64,000 nucleotides of DNA from an uncultured Prevotellaceae bacterium (GTDB taxonomy: Bacteria > Bacteroidota > Bacteroidia > Bacteroidales > Bacteroidaceae): assembly GCA_900321965.1 (NCBI GenBank), contig ONYA01000006.1:1-64000 (forward strand), in the 5' to 3' direction. Positions 51,988-60,531 of this stretch are shown here, piece by piece. The notes beneath the pieces are model-generated. The model saw only the letters and a list, made by a program, of their open reading frames with translations, made no database searches and had not been told where the DNA came from. Positions within the stretch are counted from its first letter, which is position 1; every line of letters begins with the position of its first letter. The translations under genes and the position numbers were made by a program.

Positions 51988-53403
51988 ATGGAAAGACGAA
52001 CAATGAGTATGCTGCTGGCCGGACTGCTGTCGCTAACGATGTCGGCAAAGGATTATAACATCGTTGAGTATGGTGCCAAGAACGATACGACGGTGCTCAG
52101 CACCGAAGCCATCCAGCAGGCCATCGACCGTTGCTCTGAGGCTAGTGGCGGGCGTGTCGTCGTGCCGGCGGGAATGTATATGACGGGGACGCTCGTGCTG
52201 CGTAGCCACGTCAACCTCTACTTAGAGCAGGGGGCGACGCTTTACGGCAGCACCCGCTTGGAGGACTACCGCCCGATGAAGACCGACTACGTTTCGCTGC
52301 GCACGCAGACGGCGACGGTGCAGCTCCTTTATGCTGACCATGTGGAGGACGTGTCCATCGGCGGCTACGGCACCATCGACGGGCGCGGACGAGCCTTCAA
52401 GAAGTTGTCGTGGAACGATGAGGGCATCACCCGTCCTCATCTGCTGCGATTCATCCAGAGCAAGGATGTTTGCATCGAGAACATCACGCTGAAGAACTCC
52501 GGCTGCTGGATGCAGCACTATCTGGCCTGCGACCGCCTGCAGATACGCGGCATCAAGGTACAGAACCGCAACAACTACAACAACGACGCACTCGACCTCG
52601 ACGGCTGCCATGACGTGATTGTAACGGGCATGATAGCCGACAGCGACGACGACGGCATCACGCTGAAGTCGACGTCGCCACGGCTCTGCGAGAACATCCG
52701 CATCAGCGATTGCGTGGTGAGCAGCCATTGCAACGCCGTGAAGTTGGGTACCGAGACCAACGGCGGTTTCCGCAACATCAGCATCAGCGGCATCGTCGTC
52801 AAGCCCAGCAGCGACCAGTCGACCCAGTTCTTCGGTGCTCCGTCGAAGATTGGCACGTCGGCCATCTCGTTGGAGATTGTCGACGGTGGCACGATGGAGA
52901 ATGTCAGCGTCTCGGATTTCATCGTCGAGGGTACGGAGTCGCCTATCTTCATCCGTCTGGCCAACCGTGGACGCGGCTACAAGCTACGCGGCGGTGACGG
53001 CACACTGAGCGGCAACGGCAATGACGACACCATCGCCGAGCTCATTCCCATCGACCACGTAGGGACGATGCGTGGCCTGCATCTGAGCAATATCAGCGTG
53101 CGCAACGCTGGTCCTGTCGGGTGTAGCATCACGGGGCTGCCAGGCCATCCCGTCGAGGACGTCTGGTTGACGAACATTACCATCCACCACAAGGGTGGCA
53201 TCACGCAATCTGACCTTCCAAAGATTAACGAGGCTCTGCAGGACGAAAAGGAGAAGGAATATCCCGAGGCCACGATGTGGGGCAACCTCCCCGCTAAAGG
53301 CTTCTTCGTTCGCCACGCCCGCCACGTCACCTTCCACAATGTAGAGGTAACCACTACCCTACCCGACGAGCGGCCGCTGTATGTTCGAATTGACGAAAAC
53401 TAA
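51988..53403 (+). CDS. GH28 polygalacturonase-like enzyme
   Basis: 471 residues from the ATG at 51988; a second ATG five codons on is possible, but the first supplies the basic residues of the signal peptide (MERRTMSMLLAGLLSLTMSA). Pectate-lyase-type right-handed beta-helix: NIVEYGAKNDTT opening, GRVVVPAGMYMTGTLVLRS, then GH28 residues in NNDALDLDG and DSDDDGITLKS. The usual GHG and RIK motifs appear as SHCN and AVKLGTET, a variation common in exo-acting or unsaturated-product members. It likely removes galacturonic acid from pectin fragments. Confidence 0.85.
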   Translation: MERRTMSMLLAGLLSLTMSAKDYNIVEYGAKNDTTVLSTEAIQQAIDRCSEASGGRVVVPAGMYMTGTLVLRSHVNLYLEQGATLYGSTRLEDYRPMKTDYVSLRTQTATVQLLYADHVEDVSIGGYGTIDGRGRAFKKLSWNDEGITRPHLLRFIQSKDVCIENITLKNSGCWMQHYLACDRLQIRGIKVQNRNNYNNDALDLDGCHDVIVTGMIADSDDDGITLKSTSPRLCENIRISDCVVSSHCNAVKLGTETNGGFRNISISGIVVKPSSDQSTQFFGAPSKIGTSAISLEIVDGGTMENVSVSDFIVEGTESPIFIRLANRGRGYKLRGGDGTLSGNGNDDTIAELIPIDHVGTMRGLHLSNISVRNAGPVGCSITGLPGHPVEDVWLTNITIHHKGGITQSDLPKINEALQDEKEKEYPEATMWGNLPAKGFFVRHARHVTFHNVEVTTTLPDERPLYVRIDEN

Positions 53404-53415
53404 ACTAATAAGCAA

Positions 53416-54627
53416 ATGAAAAGAGGAATTTTATTGTTTTACTTGCTGCTGATGCTGTTGGACGCGATGGCACAGAAGACAGTCATCAGCGGTGTCGTTG
53501 TAAACAGCGCTACAGGACGTGCTATTGAGGGTGCTAATGTGACGGCTGAAGGGCTGTCGGTAGTTACCAACGGCGACGGCTACTTCGTTCTCAAGAGCGA
53601 TGCAAAGATTGAGACGATAGCCGTGTCGCATATCGGCTATCGCTTGAAACGTGTCAGCGTCGACGGGCTGTCGGCGGAAAACCAGAAGATACGGTTGGAG
53701 CCAATGGCCATACAACTGCGCGAAGTGCTGGTGGTGGCTGATAATCCGCGAGAGCTGGTCAATGCCGCCATCCGTAAGATTCCCCAGAACTATAGCCCTA
53801 CGCCCGAGCTGTACCATTGTTTCTATCGCGAGACGGCGATGAAGCGACAGCACTTTATCTGTGTGGCCGAAGGTGTGGTTGATATGTACAAGACGAGCTA
53901 CCAGAAGGGTAACGGCCGCGACGGAGTCGCCATCAGCAAGGGTCGTCGGCTGCTTAGTCCGAAGCGTGGCGACACGCTTACCGTCAAGGTATTGGGCGGT
54001 CCTGTGGCACCCGTTCAGCTCGACGTAGTGAAGAATACCGACTTCCTGCTGAATTCCGAGGAACTGGATCATTACGAACTGAAGATGGAGGTGCCAACGA
54101 GCATTGCCGACCGTAGCCAGTATGTCATCAGCCTCACGCCGAGGATGAAGCTGCCGTATGCGCTCCATTTCGGGAAACTGTATATCGATCGTGAGACCTT
54201 GGCTTTCACCCGTGTGGAACTGACGCTCGATATGAGCGACCGCCAAAAGGCTACTGACGTGATGCTTATCAAGAAGCCGCTGGGCGTACGCTTCAAACCT
54301 AAGGAGATGTCGTTGCTGGTTGATTACCGTCAGGGGGCTGACGGTTTGTCACGCATCAGCTATATCCGTACTACGCTGCGTTTCAACTGCGACTGGAAGC
54401 GGAGACTTTTTTCAACCTCGTTTGCCACATTCTGCGAACTGGCTGTCATCAGTAGCACCAACCGCGACGTGCAGCCTATTCGGGGTCGTGAGACGTTTGA
54501 CCAGCGCGATGCTTTCTTCGACAAAGTAGACTATTTCCGCGCCCCCGACTTCTGGCAAGACTATAACATCATCGAGCCAACGGAATCGCTCGACAAGGCC
54601 GTCCAACGCTTGCTGAAGAAGTATTGA
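53416..54627 (+). CDS. Exported protein with carboxypeptidase-regulatory-like domain
   Basis: 403 residues. Signal peptide MKRGILLFYLLLMLLDAMAQ. Residues about 22-95 form a CarboxypepD_reg-like beta sandwich (ISGVVVNSATGRAIEGANV, GYFVLKSDAKIETIAVSHIG), as at the front of SusC/TonB receptors. The remaining 300 residues (from REVLVVADNPRELVNAAIRKIP) continue without a TonB plug or barrel; they resemble a Bacteroidetes group of periplasmic or outer-membrane proteins of unknown role. It follows the GH28 gene by 12 nt, so it is probably co-transcribed. Confidence 0.78.
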   Translation: MKRGILLFYLLLMLLDAMAQKTVISGVVVNSATGRAIEGANVTAEGLSVVTNGDGYFVLKSDAKIETIAVSHIGYRLKRVSVDGLSAENQKIRLEPMAIQLREVLVVADNPRELVNAAIRKIPQNYSPTPELYHCFYRETAMKRQHFICVAEGVVDMYKTSYQKGNGRDGVAISKGRRLLSPKRGDTLTVKVLGGPVAPVQLDVVKNTDFLLNSEELDHYELKMEVPTSIADRSQYVISLTPRMKLPYALHFGKLYIDRETLAFTRVELTLDMSDRQKATDVMLIKKPLGVRFKPKEMSLLVDYRQGADGLSRISYIRTTLRFNCDWKRRLFSTSFATFCELAVISSTNRDVQPIRGRETFDQRDAFFDKVDYFRAPDFWQDYNIIEPTESLDKAVQRLLKKY

Positions 54628-54680
54628 GATCTTCAATCTCCGTTCGCCTATTTGATCCCATACTACGAATTCCGCATTTT

Positions 54681-55118
54681 AGGGTGTCAGGGTGACAGAA
54701 TGCCGATGTACAGGGCGTCTGCACCCTTTTTTGAGGGTGACAAGGGTGACAGGAGGGTGACAGGTTTTTAAATTTCTCTACGTTTGCAACAAGCTTACGG
54801 TTTCCTCGTCACCTTACGACCGATGGTCTTCTGCTGGAAGGCCCTTGAATTCTCGAGAGAATTTGGAAGTTTATCGGTAGCAAACGTTTGCTTTGTCGGT
54901 AGCAAAGCCTCAAATTCTCTCGAGAATTTAAAAACAGCAAGCGCAGAATCTTCGTCTTGTGCCGTTACCCCCATCGGGTTAGGCGGTACTAAAAGCACCA
55001 GTTTTTACCCATTTTGTCGTTGTGCGCGCCAACACCTGTCACCCTCCTGTCACCCTTGTCACCCTTGAAAAAGGGTGCAGACGCCCTGTACATCGGTGTT
55101 CTGTCACCCTGACACCCT
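54681..55118. repeat. 438-bp element bounded by 84-bp inverted repeats
   Basis: Arms 54681-54764 and 55035-55118 are inverted copies, 80 of 84 positions identical. Within each arm AGGGTGACA-type units repeat. The 270-nt centre holds further palindromes: AATTCTCGAGAGAATT near 54848-54863 with an inverted partner near 54912-54930, and AGCAAACGTTTGCT near 54878-54892. There is no gene inside. All four arm differences are TG opposite TG, i.e. G-U pairs in a plus-strand RNA. It could be a non-autonomous mobile element or a source of a long hairpin RNA. No clear target duplication was seen. Confidence 0.85.
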
Positions 55119-55195
55119 ATTTTTACAAAAATCTATAGAACAATGTGTAGGGTTTGAATCATTTTTCTCTAAATAGCCATCTTTTTACCAAATTC

Positions 55196-55227
55196 TTTGG
55201 AGATATTGTTTTTTTCTTCTAAATTTG
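55196..55227 (+). promoter_or_regulatory. Promoter of bcp
   Basis: TTTG at 55196-55199, 20-nt spacer, TAAATTTG at 55220-55227; leader about 17 nt. Confidence 0.75.
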
Positions 55228-55248
55228 TACCGCTAAAAACAAAAGACT

Positions 55249-55707
55249 ATGAATATTGGAGATAAAGCGCCCGAGATTCTGGGCAAGGACGAACAGGGAC
55301 GAGACATCCGTCTGAGTGATTATAAAGGCCGTAAGTTAGTGCTCTACTTCTATCCGAAAGACAATACCAGCGGCTGCACCGCCGAAGCCTGCAGTCTGCG
55401 CGACCATTATGGCGAACTGCAGGGCAGCGGATACGAGGTGGTTGGCGTGAGCAAGGATTCTGCCGCCTCGCACGTGAAGTTTAAGGAGAAGCACTCCCTA
55501 CCCTTCCCGCTGATTGCCGACGTTGACCGGACGCTGATGGAGGCGATGGGTGCCTGGGGCGAGAAGACGATGTATGGCAAGAAGACGATGGGCACCATCC
55601 GCACCACTTTTATTATTAACGAAGAGGGCATCATCGAAAAGATTTTTGTGGGCAAACAAGTGAAGACCAAGGAGCACGCCGAACAGATATTGAACAATGG
55701 AGAGTAA
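55249..55707 (+). CDS. bcp: Thioredoxin-dependent thiol peroxidase (Bcp/PrxQ)
   Basis: 152 residues. The peroxidatic cysteine is Cys43 and the resolving cysteine Cys48 in SGCTAEACSLRDHY, the C-x4-C spacing of the alpha-2 PrxQ type. PKDNTSGCT is the active-site loop and MGTIRTTFIINEEG the end strand. It reduces peroxides in the cytoplasm with thioredoxin. It overlaps the SNF2 helicase gene by 11 nt, an unusual pairing. Confidence 0.96.
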   Translation: MNIGDKAPEILGKDEQGRDIRLSDYKGRKLVLYFYPKDNTSGCTAEACSLRDHYGELQGSGYEVVGVSKDSAASHVKFKEKHSLPFPLIADVDRTLMEAMGAWGEKTMYGKKTMGTIRTTFIINEEGIIEKIFVGKQVKTKEHAEQILNNGE

Positions 55708-58492
55708 TTTCCTCAGCCAGTTTCATAAGACTGCGTTTCGTGCGACAGACCTTTCGAGGGGCCTTGGGAAGACAACCATCTTGTTCAAGCTAACGTTCGA
55801 ACGAGGTGCTACGGTCAGCGTTGTCGACGATAAAGGTAACGCCATCACTCCTGACTACAAGCAGTATCAGGGTGAGACATTCAACGTGTTGCGCATCATT
55901 GACAACATCCGCCAGGAACAGGCGATGCGCATCAGCTGGGATATAGACGAAGACAACGGCATCCGGCTGCACGACTACCCCTACCTGCTCTTCGCCCTGC
56001 TGCGCTGCGACAACCTCGTAGACAGCCAGCTGAAGCCTGTCAAGGTGAGCGACACGCCCGCTACGATAGGTCTGCTGATTCTGACAGACAAAGGTCAATG
56101 TACGCCAATGCTCTTTGCCCGTGTCGAAGGTCAGCCGCCACAAATATTCGAGTTGCTGAGCGATGTCTTCGCATTGGTTGGTGACACTATCTGCCCCATT
56201 GCCTCGTTAGGCGAGAACTATCTGCGTATCGGCTTCTTTAAGGAAAACTTCCCCCGTACACTGTTGGAGCAATACCTGTCGGTGTTCTACTCATACATCG
56301 ACAATGTTGACCTCGACTTTGAGGACTACCAGCTTGTACGTTCAGAACAGACGGTGACAACCGTGCCGACGATTATTATCGAGAAGGTAGACGCCGATAT
56401 GGCTCTCTACCTGCGACTGGCCTACACTCTGCCAGGCACCGATGCCGATTTTGCTGAACGTTTCGACTTGACGTGTCTCGCCACGCTGACTATGGAGCAT
56501 CAGGTGCTGCTGCGCCGCATCGTACATACCGACGAGGCTCAGGACGAAGCCGAACTACGCAAAACCATCATCGCCTATGCGCCAACGAAGACTGCGGCCA
56601 AGGATGTCTGGGACGGCGGTGGCGAATTTATTATTCCGCAGGACGTAGCCGGCCCATTCCTGCTACAGGCGCTGCCGCAGCTGGTGCGCCGCTACCAGCT
56701 GCTCGGTGCCGAACGGCTGAAGGACTACAAGGTAAAGCCCATCCAGCCGAAGATGAACCTGAAGCTGTCGTCGGGCATTGACTTCCTCGAAGGCTCGGCC
56801 ACCATCGACATCGAGGGTCAGGAAATGTCGCTCCGCTCGTTCCTGCAGCAGTATAACAAGCAGAAGTACGTCACGCTGAGCGACGGTCAGCGCGGACTGG
56901 TCGACGAGCAATACGTGAAGCGACTGGAGCGCATCTTCCGTAAGGTGGAGAAGGGCGACAAGGTCAAGGTGTCGTTCTTCGATCTGCCGGAGATAGAGAG
57001 CCTGTTGGCGGAGAAGCTCGAAGGGAAAACCTTCGAGCACTATCGTGGGTTCTATGAGGGCTTTAACCAGCTGGCCTCGAAGCGACTCTCGACGACGGGT
57101 GTCAACGCCAAGCTGCGCAACTATCAGAAGGAGGGTGTGAAGTGGATCAACTATCTCTACGAGAATAATTTCGGTGGTTGTTTGGCCGACGATATGGGAC
57201 TTGGTAAGACGCTACAGACCATCACGATGCTGACCAAGGTGTACAAAAGACCCACCCCCAACCCCTCCCCTACCCTCATCATCATGCCCCGTTCGCTGCT
57301 CTTCAACTGGCAGGACGAGCTGAAGAAGTTTGCGCCCCAGCTGACCTACTACACCTACTACGGCCAGCAACGCGACCTGAAGGAGGCCATGAAGCAGCAG
57401 CTGATACTGACCACCTACGCCTTAGTGCGCAACGACATAGAGCAGTTCCGTGAGCAGGAGTTCCATTACATCATCCTCGACGAGTCGCAGAACATCAAGA
57501 ACCTGCAGTCGCAAACGACGCAGGCCGTCCTGCTACTCAACGGCCAGCACCGTCTGGCGCTGAGCGGCACGCCTATAGAGAACAACCTGACGGAGCTTTA
57601 CTCGCTCTACCGCTTCCTGAATCCCGCCATGCTTGGCACACTCGATGACTTCAACCGCCAGTATGCCTCGCCCATCCAGCACGATGCCGACAAGGAGGCT
57701 ACCGAATCGCTGCGCCGTAAGATATTCCCCTTCATGCTGCGCCGTCTGAAGAAGGACGTGCTCAAGGAGTTGCCCGACCGTATGGAGCAGACGCTCTACG
57801 TCGAGATGGAACCCAGTCATGCGCAGTTCTACGAAGAGCGCCGCCGCTACTATCAGCAGGCCATCCAGCAGAGTATCAAGACACAGGGTCTGGAGAAGTC
57901 GCAGATGATGATGTTCCAAGCCCTTTCCGAACTGCGCCGTATCGCCTCAGTACCCGAGAGTCTGAGCGACGGTGCCATCGCTTCACCCAAGATTCCGCTG
58001 CTTTGCGAGCAGGTGGAAGAGGCTGTGGCAGGCGGTCATAAGGTGGTCATCTTCTTCAACTTCATTGCCGGTATCGAACTCGTCGGCGAACGCCTGACGG
58101 AGTTGGGCATCGACTACACCACGATGACAGGTTCCACCCGCGACCGTCGTGCCGTTGTGGAGCGCTTCCAGAACGACCCCGGTTGCCGTGCCCTGCTGAT
58201 GACGTTGAAGACAGGCGGTGTCGGGTTGAACCTCACCGTTGCCGATACTGTCTACATCTTCGAACCGTGGTGGAATAAGGCCGCCGAGGAGCAGGCCATC
58301 AATCGCTTGCATCGTATTGGCCAGAAGGCTAAGGTGATGAGCTATGCCCTCATTACCCGCGACACCATCGAAGAAAAAATCCGCCTGCTGCAACAGCAGA
58401 AGCAGGACCTCGCCGACAGTCTCATTACTGGCGATGCTGCCATCACGAAGCGGTTGACAGAGGAGGACATTAAGTACATCTTTGGGAATTGA
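55697..58492 (+). CDS. SNF2-family DEAD/DEAH-box helicase
   Basis: 931 residues. The N-terminal 420 residues form an accessory region without a recognised fold name. The SNF2 motor then follows: motif I DDMGLGKTLQT near 497, IMPRSLLFNWQDELKKF, motif II DESQ near 594, SGTPIENNLTELYSL, KVVIFFNFIAGIELVGERL, and VADTVYIFEPWWNKAAEEQ with INRLHRIGQ. SNF2 proteins move along double-stranded DNA and displace bound proteins such as RNA polymerase or phage factors. A Pro-rich patch between motifs I and Ia is encoded by a CCCAACCCC simple repeat. Its 3' neighbour, 45 nt away, is an unrecognised 630-residue protein, and the two may function together. Confidence 0.92.
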   Translation: MESNFLSQFHKTAFRATDLSRGLGKTTILFKLTFERGATVSVVDDKGNAITPDYKQYQGETFNVLRIIDNIRQEQAMRISWDIDEDNGIRLHDYPYLLFALLRCDNLVDSQLKPVKVSDTPATIGLLILTDKGQCTPMLFARVEGQPPQIFELLSDVFALVGDTICPIASLGENYLRIGFFKENFPRTLLEQYLSVFYSYIDNVDLDFEDYQLVRSEQTVTTVPTIIIEKVDADMALYLRLAYTLPGTDADFAERFDLTCLATLTMEHQVLLRRIVHTDEAQDEAELRKTIIAYAPTKTAAKDVWDGGGEFIIPQDVAGPFLLQALPQLVRRYQLLGAERLKDYKVKPIQPKMNLKLSSGIDFLEGSATIDIEGQEMSLRSFLQQYNKQKYVTLSDGQRGLVDEQYVKRLERIFRKVEKGDKVKVSFFDLPEIESLLAEKLEGKTFEHYRGFYEGFNQLASKRLSTTGVNAKLRNYQKEGVKWINYLYENNFGGCLADDMGLGKTLQTITMLTKVYKRPTPNPSPTLIIMPRSLLFNWQDELKKFAPQLTYYTYYGQQRDLKEAMKQQLILTTYALVRNDIEQFREQEFHYIILDESQNIKNLQSQTTQAVLLLNGQHRLALSGTPIENNLTELYSLYRFLNPAMLGTLDDFNRQYASPIQHDADKEATESLRRKIFPFMLRRLKKDVLKELPDRMEQTLYVEMEPSHAQFYEERRRYYQQAIQQSIKTQGLEKSQMMMFQALSELRRIASVPESLSDGAIASPKIPLLCEQVEEAVAGGHKVVIFFNFIAGIELVGERLTELGIDYTTMTGSTRDRRAVVERFQNDPGCRALLMTLKTGGVGLNLTVADTVYIFEPWWNKAAEEQAINRLHRIGQKAKVMSYALITRDTIEEKIRLLQQQKQDLADSLITGDAAITKRLTEEDIKYIFGN
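57249..57276. repeat. CCCA/CCCCT simple repeat within SNF2 gene
   Basis: A C-rich tract (acccacccccaacccctccc) encodes RPTPNPSPT just after motif I, between a conserved lysine helix and the strand LIIMPRSLL. It is an in-frame insertion of low-complexity sequence. Confidence 0.75.
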
Positions 58493-58535
58493 AGATTGAA
58501 GATTGAAAATTGAAGATTGAAGATTGAAGATTGAA
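58493..58535 (+). repeat. GATTGAA repeat between SNF2 gene and next gene
   Basis: About six copies of gaagatt / gaaaatt (7-nt period) fill the 45-nt gap and run up to the next start codon at 58538. Similar units lie between acpP and fabF at 26.3 kb. Confidence 0.85.
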
Positions 58536-58537
58536 GA

Positions 58538-60430
58538 ATGGCACAAACAGATATATTTGGAAATACCGTTCCCACACTGCCTACCCTCGTGCTTGAAGAG
58601 CCTACCGCCGAGCATTGGGGCGATATCATCAGCTTCTTAGAGGGCCGTTGCAACAAAAACCAGCTGCTCAACTATGGCGAGGCGTTCATCCCGTGGATTA
58701 GCAAGTATGGCAAGGTGATGCGCCGCACCCGAAACGGACGTATCGTTGAGGCTACGGAGGCCACGCTGATGACGAAGAGCAATTCGTCGAAACACGTTAT
58801 TGCCCAAGGTGTGGCCCTCATCCTGTCCAGCGATGAGAACCTGAAGTTGTACGTCGACTCGTTGAGCGACGAAATGAAAGAGTTGTGGCGTACGATACTC
58901 TTCAAGGTGTTTGTCACCCAGAAGGAAGCCAAAAAGATACTCAAGACCACCAGCAACCTGTTCAGTCAGGAGCGGTCGTATTATTACTATAGCGACAAGG
59001 TTGTCTGGAACAAACGTGAGTATGGCTGGTTCAGTACGGAGAGTTTCCGCTCAGCCGAACTTAGTCGCTATGGCTATCGCGACTATGAGAGCTACATTAC
59101 CGTCAGTCCTGCCGTTCACGCCCTCTTCTTGCCTATCTTCTACCCCGAAGCCTTCGACGAGGAGGTAGGACTCAACGAACTGCCCGAAGGTCACTATCGA
59201 ACCATTAATCTTGAAGCCGAAAGCCAAGTACACTATCAGCTGTTCTGCGGACTCTACCAGCAAGGCGAGTTCCCGCTGAAGAAGAAAGGTGTGGGCACGG
59301 CCGACATGAAGCGCGGCCAGAAAAAGTTAGCGCTGACAGAGTTCTTCCCAGGCGACACCACCGAGTTCCGTACCAATCTGCGTGCCTTCTCCTACATACA
59401 GCAGCTGACGCTTGCCAAGCAATTCCTCATCAAGAGCGGCAATCCGTCGTATGAAGACGTGATGCGCACGTTGTTTTGTGAGTATTCATCTCTTGGCAAT
59501 TGGCTGCTTAATCTGCTCTATCCGCACATCAAAGGTCTGCGACAGCAGATGACCTACTACGGCCGTCACGGCAAACTCTGCCACAAGATGCTCACTTGGC
59601 TGCGCGAAGAGTCCGACCGCTGGGTCAGCATACGCGACATCTACCTGAAGATTTTTGGTCTTGAGAATGGCGAGAACAGTTCGCGCTTCACGACCCTTGT
59701 GTTCTATCCAAGAGACGAGCAGTCGAACACAGAGATGATCAACGAATACACGGGACAACAGATAGCAGCCAACAGCTATGCGATGGAGTTTGGCTATACG
59801 GGATTGCAGATGTGTGCCTTCCTCATGGCCAGTGTCGGTGTGGCGGAAATAGCCATCAACGAAGACCAGAACCTCAACCTGTCGCCCGTCGATGCCGTTG
59901 AATACGTCCGTCTCACACCGTTGGGCCGTTATGCGTTAGACTTGACCAACGACTACGATGCTCCTGAACAGGAGCACATCGCCTACTTCGAACTCGACCC
60001 CGAACGGCTCATCATCCGTTCGCTTGTAGAGCCTAACCCCTACGCCCAGCTGCTGACAGACACCAGCATCGCCATCTCCAAGAACCGTTTTGAGACCTCT
60101 GCCCTCTCGTTCCTCTCCAGCTGCCACACCAAGAGCGACGTGGAGTCGAAAATCAAGATCTTCCAGCAGTTTATCTCCAGCGACCTGCCCCCACTCTGGA
60201 AGCAGTTCTTCCAGTCGCTGCTGCAGCATTGTAATCCGCTGCAGGAAGATCGTACCAGCTACAAGCTCTACACGCTCGACGCTCAGAACCGCGACCTGGT
60301 GCAACTGGTCACCACCGACCCGTCATTGCGGCAGTTGATCGTCCGCGCCGAGGGTTATCGCATCTTGGTGAAGCAGGACGACATCAAGAAGTTTGAGATT
60401 CAGCTGAAGAAGCACGGCTATCTGTTGTGA
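58538..60430 (+). CDS. Unrecognised 630-residue protein paired with SNF2 helicase
   Basis: No signal or membrane helix; a cytoplasmic protein rich in charged and aromatic residues. I recognise no domain. The N-terminal third contains a basic segment (KVMRRTRNGRIVEATEATLM). The centre is helical (LLNLLYPHIKGLRQQMTYYG). Around residues 460-500 a DAVEYVRLTPLGRYALDLTN stretch resembles a winged-helix C-terminal helix-wing pattern. The C-terminal 35 residues, LRQLIVRAEGYRILVKQDDI and on, resemble a helicase-associated C-terminal fold in outline only. It directly follows the SNF2 gene, separated by a heptamer repeat, and ends 100 nt before mutS, which has its own promoter. A regulator or DNA-binding partner of the SNF2 motor is a reasonable inference. 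Confidence 0.7.
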   Translation: MAQTDIFGNTVPTLPTLVLEEPTAEHWGDIISFLEGRCNKNQLLNYGEAFIPWISKYGKVMRRTRNGRIVEATEATLMTKSNSSKHVIAQGVALILSSDENLKLYVDSLSDEMKELWRTILFKVFVTQKEAKKILKTTSNLFSQERSYYYYSDKVVWNKREYGWFSTESFRSAELSRYGYRDYESYITVSPAVHALFLPIFYPEAFDEEVGLNELPEGHYRTINLEAESQVHYQLFCGLYQQGEFPLKKKGVGTADMKRGQKKLALTEFFPGDTTEFRTNLRAFSYIQQLTLAKQFLIKSGNPSYEDVMRTLFCEYSSLGNWLLNLLYPHIKGLRQQMTYYGRHGKLCHKMLTWLREESDRWVSIRDIYLKIFGLENGENSSRFTTLVFYPRDEQSNTEMINEYTGQQIAANSYAMEFGYTGLQMCAFLMASVGVAEIAINEDQNLNLSPVDAVEYVRLTPLGRYALDLTNDYDAPEQEHIAYFELDPERLIIRSLVEPNPYAQLLTDTSIAISKNRFETSALSFLSSCHTKSDVESKIKIFQQFISSDLPPLWKQFFQSLLQHCNPLQEDRTSYKLYTLDAQNRDLVQLVTTDPSLRQLIVRAEGYRILVKQDDIKKFEIQLKKHGYLL

Positions 60431-60474
60431 CGTGAGATTTTTCTGAGCGGCCGTTACGTTTTCACGAGTTAAAA

Positions 60475-60506
60475 TTTGGTTATGTGGCAGAAATGGGTTA
60501 ACTTTG
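60475..60506 (+). promoter_or_regulatory. Promoter of mutS
   Basis: TTTG at 60475-60478, 20-nt spacer, TAACTTTG at 60499-60506; leader about 22 nt. Confidence 0.78.
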
Positions 60507-60531
60507 CGCTCTAAATATCAAAAAAAGACAG

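Noticed and set aside
54681..55118. Insertion sequence
   Set aside because: No transposase frame, 84-bp arms are long for a simple IS end, and no target duplication is visible.
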